A stretch of 64,000 nucleotides of DNA, from the NCBI GenBank assembly GCA_024697225.1, contig JAILGA010000136.1:1-64000 (forward strand). The letters are read 5' to 3'. Below are positions 1-7,838 of this stretch, in pieces. The DNA comes from Lachnospiraceae bacterium. Its GTDB lineage: Bacteria; Bacillota; Clostridia; Lachnospirales; Lachnospiraceae. The translations under genes and the position numbers were made by a program. The first letter of the stretch is position 1. Every line of letters starts with the position of its first letter. The notes beneath the pieces were generated by a model, which saw only the letters and a program-made list of their open reading frames with translations, had not been told where the DNA came from and ran no database searches.

Positions 1-443
1 CATTTAGCTATGGATGTGACCGGCGGATAATCCCCGAATTCCGGTGATACATTTCCGTACTTCCCAGGGAACCCGTTCATGTAGAAAAGCTGCTTTGCGT
101 CAGAGGACCAGAAATTGATATCATCCCACCATGTAAAGATCATGTCCGAAGTGAGAATTGTGACAGCAGCGACAACAATGATGAGGGTCGGGACGATGGG
201 ATCAGCCAGCGAACGGACGACGTCCTTCATGATCTTTTTTCCGGCGGCATACCATACCCCTGCCGCCGCCGATGCTGCCGCCATGATCCACACGTACCGC
301 ATCGCTCCGAAAAAGGCAAGGATATAGAGTATCAATATCAGTCCCGATGCCGCGACCGTAAGCGTATCCTGTATCCTCTCCCTGTATCTGCATGATAATA
401 CCCCGGCTGAAAGGAACAGTGTGATGATCATCAGAATAAACAT
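1..443 (-). CDS. Membrane protein, GT-C glycosyltransferase-like, N-terminal part only
   Basis: An open frame starts at an ATG at 443 and runs off the left edge after about 147 codons, so the C-terminus is missing. A GAGG sequence lies about 7 nt before the ATG, and the start is 16 nt after the larE stop, so it is probably the last visible gene of that operon. The translation has at least three hydrophobic segments: an N-terminal one starting MFILMIITLFLSAGVL, one around residues 30-60, and one at about 85-100. After the last comes an acidic and aromatic stretch, WWDDINFWSSDAKQLFY, then GDYPPVTSIAKW-like sequence. A W-D-(D/E) motif followed by a D-YPP motif in the first large outer loop is typical of membrane glycosyltransferases of the GT-C fold. 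That assignment is by remembered resemblance; the acceptor and sugar are unknown. Confidence 0.6.
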   Translation of the reverse strand, partial: MFILMIITLFLSAGVLSCRYRERIQDTLTVAASGLILILYILAFFGAMRYVWIMAAASAAAGVWYAAGKKIMKDVVRSLADPIVPTLIIVVAAVTILTSDMIFTWWDDINFWSSDAKQLFYMNGFPGKYGNVSPEFGDYPPVTSIAK

Positions 444-459
444 AACTGCCTCGCTGTCA

Positions 460-1299
460 TCAGGTCGCAAGTTCTCCTATCATCGCATTCATGCTCCCGG
501 TGCGGTAGCCGTTCAGATCAAGGGCGACATACATGAATCCGATCTTCCTGAATCTGTCGCATATGGCTTTTCTCGTCTCATCCGATACGATCCGCGGTAT
601 GTCCGCGGGCGGGACCTCGATCCTTGCCACATCACCGTGAAGTCTCACTCTTTCCCAGGCAAACCCCATATCTATCAGGAAACCTTCCGCCGCCTCGAGC
701 TTTTTAAGCTTTTCCACAGTGATCTCATCTCCGTAGACGAACCTCGAAGCAAGACAGGCATAGGATGGCTTGTCCCAGGTTTTAAGTCCCATGGCCCTGG
801 AGAGTTTTCTGATATCATCCTTATAGAGGCCCGCCTCTCTTAAGGGGCTCTTCACTCCAAGCTCGGCGATTGCTTTATGTCCCGGTCGGTAATCGCTCAT
901 ATCGTCCATATTGGAGCCCTCTGCCACATTTTCGATGCCGTTTTCCCGGGCGGTCTTAATGATATCCGAAAAAACACCCAGCTTACAGTGGTAGCATCTG
1001 TCAGGCCTGTTGAACCTGAAGGCTTCCACACTCAGTGCGTCAAAGGGACAAAGTATCTGCCTGACGCCTTTTTCCTCGCAAAACGCCTTTGCCTCGTCAA
1101 GCTCACGCTCCGGCACGGAACATACCCTTACGGTTACAGCTATGGCCCTCTCACCCAGAACCTCATGAGCGACAGCGAGAAGAAAGGACGAATCAACACC
1201 TCCCGAAAAGCCCACCGCAAGCGATCCGAGATCATTTATATACTTTTTTAGCTTTTCAAACTTAGCTGAAAGTTCTTCAGAAATTCCCTGTCCGGTCAT
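460..1299 (-). CDS. larE: LarE-type ATP-dependent sacrificial sulfur transferase
   Basis: LarE is an adenine-nucleotide alpha-hydrolase (PP-loop) enzyme that AMP-activates the carboxylates of a pyridinium precursor and inserts sulfur, in making the nickel-pincer cofactor of lactate racemase. The PP-loop SGGVDSS is at about residue 35, and the family motifs RCYHCK (about 110) and PSYACLASRF (about 180) follow. The cysteine of the last motif corresponds to the sulfur-donor region. Together with the CxxC it gives three conserved cysteines, as in LarE enzymes proposed to carry a [4Fe-4S] cluster; that comparison is inferred. I place the start at the ATG at 1299, which follows TTGAGGAG by 5 nt; a GTG at 1305 overlaps this RBS. 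It lies 9 nt downstream of trpG. No larA, larB or larC is in the window. Confidence 0.88.
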   Translation of the reverse strand: MTGQGISEELSAKFEKLKKYINDLGSLAVGFSGGVDSSFLLAVAHEVLGERAIAVTVRVCSVPERELDEAKAFCEEKGVRQILCPFDALSVEAFRFNRPDRCYHCKLGVFSDIIKTARENGIENVAEGSNMDDMSDYRPGHKAIAELGVKSPLREAGLYKDDIRKLSRAMGLKTWDKPSYACLASRFVYGDEITVEKLKKLEAAEGFLIDMGFAWERVRLHGDVARIEVPPADIPRIVSDETRKAICDRFRKIGFMYVALDLNGYRTGSMNAMIGELAT

Positions 1300-1308
1300 T
1301 TTCACTCC

Positions 1309-1872
1309 TCAATTTATAAAATTTTCTACAATCTTCATCCCTTCCGGTGTCAGTATGGATTCAGGATGAAACTGGACGCCGTACACCGGAAATTCTCTGT
1401 GCTGAACAGCCATGATCTCACCGTCATCGCTCTTGGCGGTGATCAAAAGACAATCCGGCATTGTATCCCCGACAGCCGACAGGGAGTGATATCTTGCAAC
1501 ACTTATCCTTTCAGGCAGCCCGGAAAAAAGCGCGGAATCCGTATCCACACTTACCACAGACTGCTTTCCGTGCATAAGCTTTTTGGCGTGATCGACCTTC
1601 GCACCGAAGGTCTCGCATATGGCCTGATGCCCCAGGCACACCCCAAGTATGGGATAACGGGGTCCAAGTTCCCTTATCACATCTTCACATACTCCAGCAT
1701 CACGGGGTTTTCCCGGTCCCGGGGAAATAATGATCCTTTCCGGAGAAAGCGCCTCTATTTCTGCAACAGTCAGCTCGTCATTCCTTATAACCTTTATGTC
1801 TGTATTTATACTGCCTATATACTGGTACAGATTGTATGAAAAGCTGTCGTAATTATCTATGAGCAGGATCAT
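1309..1872 (-). CDS. trpG: Anthranilate synthase glutamine amidotransferase subunit
   Basis: This is a class I glutamine amidotransferase of 187 residues, the normal length of TrpG/PabA. It hydrolyses glutamine and passes ammonia to TrpE. It opens with the hallmark LLIDNYDSFSYNL; the catalytic cysteine lies in GVCLGHQAI (about residue 78) and the catalytic His/Glu in VQFHPESI (about residue 169). The start ATG at 1872 overlaps the trpE stop in an ATGA quartet, and GGAGG lies 7 nt upstream inside trpE, so the two are translationally coupled. Because PabA and TrpG are interchangeable in many Firmicutes, it may also serve p-aminobenzoate synthesis. Confidence 0.92.
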   Translation of the reverse strand: MILLIDNYDSFSYNLYQYIGSINTDIKVIRNDELTVAEIEALSPERIIISPGPGKPRDAGVCEDVIRELGPRYPILGVCLGHQAICETFGAKVDHAKKLMHGKQSVVSVDTDSALFSGLPERISVARYHSLSAVGDTMPDCLLITAKSDDGEIMAVQHREFPVYGVQFHPESILTPEGMKIVENFIN

Positions 1873-3356
1873 ATCGCGTCCTCCATTTCCTCACCGGCCT
1901 GCCTGATGGACTCCATGACAGCCTTTGCCTTGTTTATGCACTCGCGATATTCCTTCCCGGGATCAGAATCCGCCACGATCCCGGCCCCCGATCTCACAAA
2001 CACTTTTCCGTTCTTTTTATAAGCGATACGTATCGCAATGCAGGTATCCAGATTTCCCGTCAGGTCTATGTATCCGATTGCTCCGCCGTAGATACCGCGC
2101 TTGTTGTTTTCCAGCTCGTTTATTATCTCACAGGCTCTGATCTTGGGTGCTCCGGAGAGCGTACCTGCGGGAAGGACCGCATCGATAGCCGACAGTACAT
2201 TGAGATCCGGTCTGAGAAGTCCTCTCACCGTTGAGCCTATATGCATTACATGTGAATACCTCTCGACAGACATGTATTTTTCTACCTCAACAGAGCCGAA
2301 TCTGCTTATCCTGCCCAGGTCATTGCGTCCCAGATCGACCAGCATATTGTGCTCGGCCAGTTCCTTCTCATCTGCAAGAAGTTCCGCCTCAAGCGCAGCA
2401 TCCTCTCTGTCGTCCCTGCCCCGGGGTCTTGTACCCGCAAGCGGAAATGTATGCAGCACGCCATTCTCGCATTTGACAAGGGTCTCGGGAGATGCCCCGG
2501 CGACCTCCATGTCATCGCCGCAGAAGTAGAACATATACGGCGAAGGATTGATAGTCCTCAGAACCCTGTAGGTACCTAGAAGACTTCCCTCAAAATCCGC
2601 CTCCAGCCTGTTTGAGAGTACCACCTGGAAGATATCGCCCTCGTAGATATATTCCTTGCCCTTCTCCACCATTGAGCAATATGCCTGCTCATCAAAGAGC
2701 GCTCTGTAATCCGACTTAAGATGCCCCGGTGTATCCGCGGCGTGTGTGCCCTTTATGATAAGCTCCTTTATCTCTTTTATGGCCGCTTCTGCTCTGTCAA
2801 AGGATACCTCTATGTCATCAAGCGATACCTGTGCGATTATAAGGATCTTCTGTCTGAGATTATCAAAGCATATTACCCTGTCAAAGAACATCAGATCAAC
2901 ATCCCGGAAATGCTCCTCATCAGCAGCGTCAAGCTTAAGTCCCGGTTCACTGTATTTAATATAATCAAAGGCAAAATACCCCACAAGTCCGCCGGTAAAA
3001 GATGGAAAACCCTCAATAGCGGGGCATCTGTATCTTTCGATGAGTTTAGCGAGATAATCGGCCGGATGGTCTGTATGCTCCATATGCATGACCAGACCCG
3101 CGGGATCCGTCACCGAAAGCTCCCCATCGGTGCAGGTTACACACATCGTAGGCTCGTAACCAAGGAAGGTATATCGCCCCCAGCGCTCCTGATTTTCAAC
3201 GCTTTCGAGCAGAAACACGTGCGAACTTCTCTCCTTTAGGATCCGCAGAACCTCTATCGGAGTCCTTATGTCCGAAAAGATTTCCTCTTTTATCGGACAG
3301 TATCTGTAGCCGGCATCCCTGTACCGCCTCAGTTCATCGATCTCTGGTTTATTCAT
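1869..3356 (-). CDS. trpE: Anthranilate synthase component I
   Basis: TrpE makes anthranilate from chorismate and ammonia, the first committed step of tryptophan synthesis. The protein is 495 residues. Near the N-terminus, FLLESVENQERWGRYTF contains the LLES motif that forms the tryptophan feedback site in TrpE, which argues against PabB. The C-terminal chorismate-binding half shows GDIFQVVLSNR, SPYMFYF, AGTRPRGR, EHNMLVDLGRNDLGR, GTLSGAPKIRA and the closing GAGIVADSDPGKEY. I chose the ATG at 3356. An in-frame GTG at 3392 would place 12 unconserved residues inside the upstream hairpin. A GGGGGGACC purine run is just upstream. No other trp genes are adjacent, so this pair is detached from the rest of the pathway. 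Confidence 0.93.
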   Translation of the reverse strand: MNKPEIDELRRYRDAGYRYCPIKEEIFSDIRTPIEVLRILKERSSHVFLLESVENQERWGRYTFLGYEPTMCVTCTDGELSVTDPAGLVMHMEHTDHPADYLAKLIERYRCPAIEGFPSFTGGLVGYFAFDYIKYSEPGLKLDAADEEHFRDVDLMFFDRVICFDNLRQKILIIAQVSLDDIEVSFDRAEAAIKEIKELIIKGTHAADTPGHLKSDYRALFDEQAYCSMVEKGKEYIYEGDIFQVVLSNRLEADFEGSLLGTYRVLRTINPSPYMFYFCGDDMEVAGASPETLVKCENGVLHTFPLAGTRPRGRDDREDAALEAELLADEKELAEHNMLVDLGRNDLGRISRFGSVEVEKYMSVERYSHVMHIGSTVRGLLRPDLNVLSAIDAVLPAGTLSGAPKIRACEIINELENNKRGIYGGAIGYIDLTGNLDTCIAIRIAYKKNGKVFVRSGAGIVADSDPGKEYRECINKAKAVMESIRQAGEEMEDAI

Positions 3357-3381
3357 ATCTCGGTCCCCCCGGAAACAAAAC

Positions 3382-3408
3382 ACCGGCATCACCTTCCGTG
3401 ATGCCGGT
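3382..3408 (-). terminator. Intrinsic terminator (or attenuator) between the Rrf2 gene and trpE
   Basis: ACCGGCATCA and TGATGCCGGT form a perfect 10-bp stem with a 7-nt loop. On the minus strand the hairpin is followed by GTTTTGTTTCC. It begins 15 nt after the stop of the Rrf2 gene and ends only 25 nt before the trpE ATG. It therefore looks like the end of the metY-cysK-cymR unit, yet no room remains for a separate trpE promoter downstream. Confidence 0.75.
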
Positions 3409-3423
3409 AAAAGTATACGATAA

Positions 3424-3858
3424 CTATATTACATAGTCAAACGATGCAAGTCTCTGAGAATGATCCTTTACCAGATCGGCAAGCGTCACTCCGTACAATA
3501 CCCCGCCTATCGCCTTTCTGAGTTTCTCATACACCAGATCCCGCTCACTTGCCGCTATCAGTGACTCATCCTCGGCCTCCCCGTCGGGCATCGGATCAAG
3601 TTCTCCCTCAACTGCCCCGAGGATCTCGCCTACCGTATAGTTCCCCGGATCCTTTTTCAGGAGATATCCTCCCTGTGCCCCGCGGACGCTTCGGATGAGA
3701 CCGCTCTTGCTCAAAACGGTAACTATCTGTTCAAGGTACTTTTCGGAAATATTCTGTCTCTGCGCTATATCCCTGGTCCTTATACACTCACCCGTATTGT
3801 GCAGTGCCAGGTCAGTCATGGCCCTGAGCGCATACCTGCCTTTGGATGATATCTTCAT
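3424..3858 (-). CDS. cymR: Rrf2-family transcriptional regulator, CymR-like
   Basis: The 144-residue protein starts MKISSKGRYALRAM, the signature of the Rrf2 winged-helix family, followed by the recognition region ISEKYLEQIV and the wing GAQGGYLL. The three cysteines that bind the Fe-S cluster in IscR are absent; the only cysteine is near residue 24. This points to the CymR branch, the repressor of cysteine metabolism, rather than IscR or NsrR. In Bacillus and Staphylococcus CymR works in complex with CysK, and here the gene directly follows cysK by 9 nt, so the same regulatory complex is a strong inference. No good Shine-Dalgarno precedes the ATG, so translation may depend on cysK coupling. 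It would control the metY promoter at 6201-6228. Confidence 0.82.
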   Translation of the reverse strand: MKISSKGRYALRAMTDLALHNTGECIRTRDIAQRQNISEKYLEQIVTVLSKSGLIRSVRGAQGGYLLKKDPGNYTVGEILGAVEGELDPMPDGEAEDESLIAASERDLVYEKLRKAIGGVLYGVTLADLVKDHSQRLASFDYVI

Positions 3859-3867
3859 AGGCTTATA

Positions 3868-4800
3868 TCATTCAGTAAAAAGAGCCGTAGAATAATACCT
3901 GTCGCCCGAGTCGGGAAGCAGTGCCACGATCACCTTTCCCTTGTTCTCAGGTCTCTTTGCCAGCTCGATCGCACCATGCAGAGCAGCACCCGAGGAAATA
4001 CCCACTGAGATGCCCTCCTTCTTTGCCAGATACTTGGCCGCTGCAAAAGCATCATCGTTGGTTGCCCTGAATACTTCATCATAAACCTTGGTATTTAGCA
4101 CGTCCGGCACGAATCCGGCACCTATGCCCTGTATCTTGTGCGCACCGGCCTTGCCCTCCGACAGCACCGGCGAATCATCGGGTTCAAGAGCCACAACCTT
4201 TATATTCGGATTCTTCTCCTTCAGGTATTCACCCGTTCCCGTAACTGTACCGCCCGTGCCTACACCTGCTATGAACAGATCGACCTTTCCATCGGTGTCT
4301 TCCCAGATCTCGGGGCCTGTTGTGGCCTTGTGTACCGCGGGGTTCGCAGGATTTACAAACTGTCCGGGAATAAAGCTTCCGGGAGTCTCGGCCGCAAGCT
4401 CCTCCGCTTTGGCAATAGCACCCTTCATTCCTTTTGCCCCCTCGGTCAGCACTATCTCAGCTCCGTATGCCTTGAGGATGTTCCTGCGCTCAACGCTCAT
4501 GGTCTCGGGCATGGTCAGGATTATGCGGTATCCCTTTGCCGCGGCGATCGAAGCCAGTCCGATCCCGGTATTGCCCGAGGTGGGTTCTATGATCACTGAG
4601 CCCTCCTTCAGAAGCCCCTTCTCCTCGGCGTCTTCGATCATTGCCTTAGCAATGCGGTCTTTGACGCTGCCCGCCGGATTGAAGTATTCAAGTTTCACCA
4701 GTATCGTGGCCTCAAGACCCAGATCCTTCTCAATATTGGTGACTTCCACCAGCGGAGTGTTGCCTATAAGTCCAAGTGTACCCTTGTATATTTTCGACAT
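3868..4800 (-). CDS. cysK: Cysteine synthase (O-acetylserine sulfhydrylase)
   Basis: A fold-type II PLP enzyme of 310 residues that makes cysteine from O-acetylserine and sulfide. The PLP lysine is in GSVKDR (about residue 47), the substrate loop is EPTSGNTGIGL (about 73), the phosphate-binding glycine loop is GVGTGGTVTGTG (about 180), and the C-terminus is LPDSGDRYYSTALF, as in CysK. The start is the ATG at 4800 after AGGAAAGGTAGG; an in-frame upstream ATG at 4833 would add 11 residues before the conserved IYKGTLGLIGNTPLVE. It sits between metY (46 nt upstream) and the Rrf2 regulator. An 8-bp inverted repeat brackets its ribosome binding site. Confidence 0.94.
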   Translation of the reverse strand: MSKIYKGTLGLIGNTPLVEVTNIEKDLGLEATILVKLEYFNPAGSVKDRIAKAMIEDAEEKGLLKEGSVIIEPTSGNTGIGLASIAAAKGYRIILTMPETMSVERRNILKAYGAEIVLTEGAKGMKGAIAKAEELAAETPGSFIPGQFVNPANPAVHKATTGPEIWEDTDGKVDLFIAGVGTGGTVTGTGEYLKEKNPNIKVVALEPDDSPVLSEGKAGAHKIQGIGAGFVPDVLNTKVYDEVFRATNDDAFAAAKYLAKKEGISVGISSGAALHGAIELAKRPENKGKVIVALLPDSGDRYYSTALFTE

Positions 4801-4830
4801 ATTAATACCTACCTTTCCTATTGTATTAAT
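4801..4830 (-). promoter_or_regulatory. Inverted repeat bracketing the cysK ribosome binding site
   Basis: ATTAATAC (4801-4808) and GTATTAAT (4823-4830) are perfect inverted repeats, separated by 14 nt that contain the AGGAAAGGTAGG Shine-Dalgarno of cysK. The structure ends directly before the ATG. It could be an RNA hairpin presenting the ribosome site in its loop, or a DNA operator for the Rrf2 regulator. Function is not shown by the sequence. Confidence 0.4.
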
Positions 4831-4846
4831 CATGATACATCATTGT

Positions 4847-6127
4847 TCAGACTGCTGCAAATCCCTTTTTGAGATCCGCGATTATATCATCGATATGCTC
4901 TGTTCCGATGGACAGACGGATCGTGCCGGGTGTGATGCCCTGATCGAGAAGCTCCTCCTCGGAAAGCTGTGAGTGTGTCGTAGAAGCAGGATGGATCACC
5001 AGACTCTTTACATCAGCGACATTGGCAAGCAGAGAGAAGATCTCAAGGTTGTCTATAAACTTCCACGCAGCGTCCTTTCCGCCCTTTATCTCGAAGGTGA
5101 ATATCGAAGCGCCGCCGTTGGGGAAATACTTCTCATAGATCGCATGGTCCGGATGATCCGGAAGCGAAGGATGGTTGACCTTTTCCACCTGGGGATGCGA
5201 GCTTAAGAACTCCACGACCTTCTTTGTATTCTCGGCATGTCTCTCAACCCTGAGTGAAAGGGTCTCAACACCCTGCAGCAAAAGGAACGCGTTGAAGGGT
5301 GAGATGGTCGCTCCGGTATCGCGGAGAAGTATGGCTCTGATGTAGGTAACAAAGGCCGCAGGTCCCACAACATCATAGAAGGATACACCGTGATAGCTGG
5401 GATTCGGGGCGGCGATGTTCGGATATTTGCCGCTGGCCTTCCAGTTGAACTTGCCGGACTCCACGATGATGCCGCCAAGGGTCGTTCCGTGTCCGCCGAT
5501 GAACTTGGTTGCGGAGTGAACCACTATATCCGCACCGTATTCAATGGGTCTGATCAGATAAGGAGTTCCGAAGGTGTTATCGATCACCAGCGGAAGACCG
5601 TGCTTATGAGCAAGTTCTGCAACGGCTTCGATATCCGGGATATCACTGTTGGGATTACCGAGAGTCTCAAGATAGATTGCCCTCGTATTGTCCTTTATCG
5701 CACCCTCGATCTCACTCAGGTTGTGAGCATCCACAAAAGTCGTCTCGACGCCGTACTGAGGCAGTGTGTGAGCCAGCAGATTGTAGCTTCCGCCGTAGAT
5801 GGTCTTCTGAGCTACGATGTGGCCGCCGTTTGCGGCAAGAGCTTCGATCGTATATGTGATGGCAGCGGCTCCGGATGCGAGTGCCAGTGCTGCGCTTCCG
5901 CCCTCAAGTGCGGCGAGTCTCTTTTCAAGGACATCCTGCGTGGAATTCGTAAGCCTGCCGTAAATATTACCGGCGTCAGCAAGTCCGAATCTGTCCGCTG
6001 CATGCTGTGAATTCCTGAAAACATATGACGTAGTCTGATAGATCGGAACCGCTCTCGCGTCCGTTGCCGGATCGGGCTGTTCCTGTCCGACGTGAAGCTG
6101 TAATGTCTCAAATCTGTATTCACTCAT
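4847..6127 (-). CDS. metY: O-acetylhomoserine sulfhydrylase
   Basis: A Cys/Met-metabolism PLP enzyme of 426 residues. It opens with FETLQLHVGQEQPDPATDAR, characteristic of O-acetylhomoserine aminocarboxypropyltransferase, which makes homocysteine from O-acetylhomoserine and sulfide. The PLP lysine is in VVHSATKFIGGHGTTLGG (about residue 205), the aspartate pair is in PLVIDNTFGTP, and the C-terminal substrate loop is VIHPASTTHSQLS. Its length is normal for MetY and longer than MetB/MetC. It is first in the operon with cysK and the Rrf2 gene, downstream of a near-consensus promoter and with a GGGAGGG ribosome site 8 nt before the ATG. Alternative substrates such as O-succinylhomoserine cannot be excluded. 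Confidence 0.93.
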   Translation of the reverse strand: MSEYRFETLQLHVGQEQPDPATDARAVPIYQTTSYVFRNSQHAADRFGLADAGNIYGRLTNSTQDVLEKRLAALEGGSAALALASGAAAITYTIEALAANGGHIVAQKTIYGGSYNLLAHTLPQYGVETTFVDAHNLSEIEGAIKDNTRAIYLETLGNPNSDIPDIEAVAELAHKHGLPLVIDNTFGTPYLIRPIEYGADIVVHSATKFIGGHGTTLGGIIVESGKFNWKASGKYPNIAAPNPSYHGVSFYDVVGPAAFVTYIRAILLRDTGATISPFNAFLLLQGVETLSLRVERHAENTKKVVEFLSSHPQVEKVNHPSLPDHPDHAIYEKYFPNGGASIFTFEIKGGKDAAWKFIDNLEIFSLLANVADVKSLVIHPASTTHSQLSEEELLDQGITPGTIRLSIGTEHIDDIIADLKKGFAAV

Positions 6128-6200
6128 CTTAGTACCCTCCCTCTATTCGATCCTGTTTTTGTTTTGACGCGCCATATGTTTATCTGCGCCTGTTGTGACC

Positions 6201-6228
6201 ATTATACAGATTTAACCTAGTATGTCAA
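6201..6228 (-). promoter_or_regulatory. Sigma-A promoter of metY-cysK-cymR
   Basis: On the minus strand TTGACA (6223-6228) and TATAAT (6201-6206) are both perfect and are separated by 16 bp, about 75-100 bp before the metY ATG. A strong promoter of this kind suits an operon controlled by a repressor. Confidence 0.88.
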
Positions 6229-6234
6229 TAGGTT
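6214..6234. promoter_or_regulatory. Candidate Rrf2/CymR operator
   Basis: AACCTA (6214-6219) and TAGGTT (6229-6234) form an inverted repeat around a 9-bp centre that includes the -35 box of the metY promoter. A repressor bound here would block RNA polymerase. The link to the adjacent Rrf2 gene is inferred from position only. Confidence 0.5.
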
Positions 6235-6265
6235 TTGTGTATTTTATTTCTATTTTTTTCCGGGC

Positions 6266-6292
6266 AAAAAAAACGGCCCTTCCAAAGGCCGT
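6266..6292 (-). terminator. Intrinsic terminator of recO
   Basis: On the minus strand ACGGCC (overlapping the recO stop codon) pairs with GGCCGT across a short loop and is followed at once by eight T residues (6266-6273). This is a classic rho-independent terminator ending the DUF4349-era-recO unit, placed before the metY promoter. Confidence 0.9.
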
Positions 6293-6930
6293 CATTCGCA
6301 GTATTTAAGGCTTTTCAGTTCTCTGTCGATAAACTGTTTCCGATACATCTTCGCGATCCTCAACAGTTCGTTCAGCACCTCTTCGCTCACCTCAAAGGTA
6401 TAAAGCTTTTCTATGGTGCTGTTCGCGATCATATCCATTGCATAGACTGTCGATGCCTGCCAGCTGCCATCCGGAATACCCGGATATTGCCCGTCTATGA
6501 CCAGTGTTCTGATCTCGTATACCGCGCGCACGAGTCTTCTGTCGGGTTTCCCGTTTTCCAGCGCCCTGAGCGACTGGTACAAAAGTGCCGTAAGCGCGCT
6601 GTTATCATCGTTTTCCCTGCCGTAATAATCCGCAAGTTCCAGGAAGAACATGCCAGTCATGGAGTTATCAAGATCCCTGCGCACGCCTTCAAAATAGTTG
6701 GAGATCTCGGCATCCTGCACGTTATAGGAATCTCTTCCTGCATAAAGGGAAAAGGTCCCGTAATGAAACGGCTGCAGCGCGGCGGAAAGATGATTTCTCG
6801 GGCGTTTTGCGCCTCTCGCGAACGCGCGTATCTTGCCGCGCTCAACCGTGAGAATGACCACCAGTCTGTCGTACTCGCCCACCGCTCTCTCGGAGAGCAC
6901 GATGCCCCTGACCTTTATCAGTCCTTCCAT
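6292..6930 (-). CDS. recO: DNA repair protein RecO
   Basis: RecO anneals single strands and loads RecA in the RecFOR pathway. The 212-residue protein has the N-terminal OB-fold signature, with VRGIVLSERAVGEYDRLVV then LTVERGKIRAFARGAKRP, and ends with the family tail FIDRELKSLKYCE. It is slightly shorter than the usual 240 residues. The zinc-finger cysteines found in some RecO proteins are not seen; the only cysteine is near the C-terminus. It overlaps the end of era by 13 nt, an arrangement common in Firmicutes. Assignment by length, motifs and neighbour is firm. Confidence 0.9.
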   Translation of the reverse strand: MEGLIKVRGIVLSERAVGEYDRLVVILTVERGKIRAFARGAKRPRNHLSAALQPFHYGTFSLYAGRDSYNVQDAEISNYFEGVRRDLDNSMTGMFFLELADYYGRENDDNSALTALLYQSLRALENGKPDRRLVRAVYEIRTLVIDGQYPGIPDGSWQASTVYAMDMIANSTIEKLYTFEVSEEVLNELLRIAKMYRKQFIDRELKSLKYCE

Positions 6931-7835
6931 AGGCCCAGGCTCTTAAGCTGCAGCGGATCGTCGCGCCAGTTCTTTCTCACCTTGACATAAAGCTGCAGAT
7001 TCACCTGCATTTCAAGCATCTTTTCCATGTCAGCCCTGGCCTCGGCGCCGATCTTTTTGAGCATCGCGCCGCCTTTTCCTATGACGATGCCCTTGTGGGT
7101 GTCCTTCTCGCATACTATGGTCGCGTGAACATCCATCACAGGTGTGCCGTCCTTCTTTACGCGCTCCTTCATCGACTCAGTAACTACTGCGAGACCGTGG
7201 GGAACCTCATCCTTCAGTGATCTGAGCGCCTTTTCCCTCACCATCTCCGCTGCTATCTCGCGCATCGGCATGTCCGTGAGTTCATCTTCATCATAGAGAG
7301 GCGGCCCATAGGGCAGCCTCTCTGTGATCATCCTCTTAAGTTCGTCAGTATTCTCGCCCTTCAGAGCTGATACGGCGCATACTTCAGCATAACTGAATTT
7401 CGTTTTTATTATATTGATATTTCGTTTAAGCCTGTCTTCCGGCACAGTGTCGGCTTTATTAAGAACTATCACAACAGGTGCGCGCAGTCTCCCGAGCTCC
7501 TCCCCTATGCGCTGCTCAGCGTCACCCACATCCTCTCCTGCGTCCAGAAGCCACAGGACCACGTCCGCGTCGTTTCTTACCTCCCTTGCGATACTTACCA
7601 TCTTTTCGCCCAGACGGTTTTTGGCCTCATGTATACCCGGGGTATCTAGAAATATCATCTGAGTATTCTCGTCCGTCACAACTGTCAGGATCCTGTTTCT
7701 GGTAGTCTGCGGCCTGTTGGAGGTTATCGCGACCTTCTGGCCTATCATACGGTTCATCAATGTGGATTTGCCCACATTAGGCGTCCCGATGAGGGCTATA
7801 AAGCCTGTTCTGTGTTCATCGGCATGGTCTGTCAT
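6918..7835 (-). CDS. era: GTPase Era
   Basis: Era is an essential GTPase that binds the 3' end of 16S rRNA and helps 30S assembly. All G motifs are present: G1 GTPNVGKST (about residue 17), G2 with QTTRNR, G3 DTPGIHE (about 64), and G4 NKAD (about 125). The C-terminal KH domain carries GIVIGKGGAMLKKIG (about 250). Length is the usual 305 residues. It starts 3 nt after the DUF4349 gene stop and overlaps recO, so the three are one transcription unit. Confidence 0.96.
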   Translation of the reverse strand: MTDHADEHRTGFIALIGTPNVGKSTLMNRMIGQKVAITSNRPQTTRNRILTVVTDENTQMIFLDTPGIHEAKNRLGEKMVSIAREVRNDADVVLWLLDAGEDVGDAEQRIGEELGRLRAPVVIVLNKADTVPEDRLKRNINIIKTKFSYAEVCAVSALKGENTDELKRMITERLPYGPPLYDEDELTDMPMREIAAEMVREKALRSLKDEVPHGLAVVTESMKERVKKDGTPVMDVHATIVCEKDTHKGIVIGKGGAMLKKIGAEARADMEKMLEMQVNLQLYVKVRKNWRDDPLQLKSLGLWKD

Positions 7836-7838
7836 GCA

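Noticed and set aside
3868..4833. Extended cysK start at 4833
   Set aside because: The extra 11 residues are not conserved-looking and the clear ribosome site AGGAAAGGTAGG is placed for the ATG at 4800.
4088..4972. 294-codon open frame on the plus strand
   Set aside because: Serine/proline-rich antisense shadow of cysK and the metY 3' end; no ribosome site.
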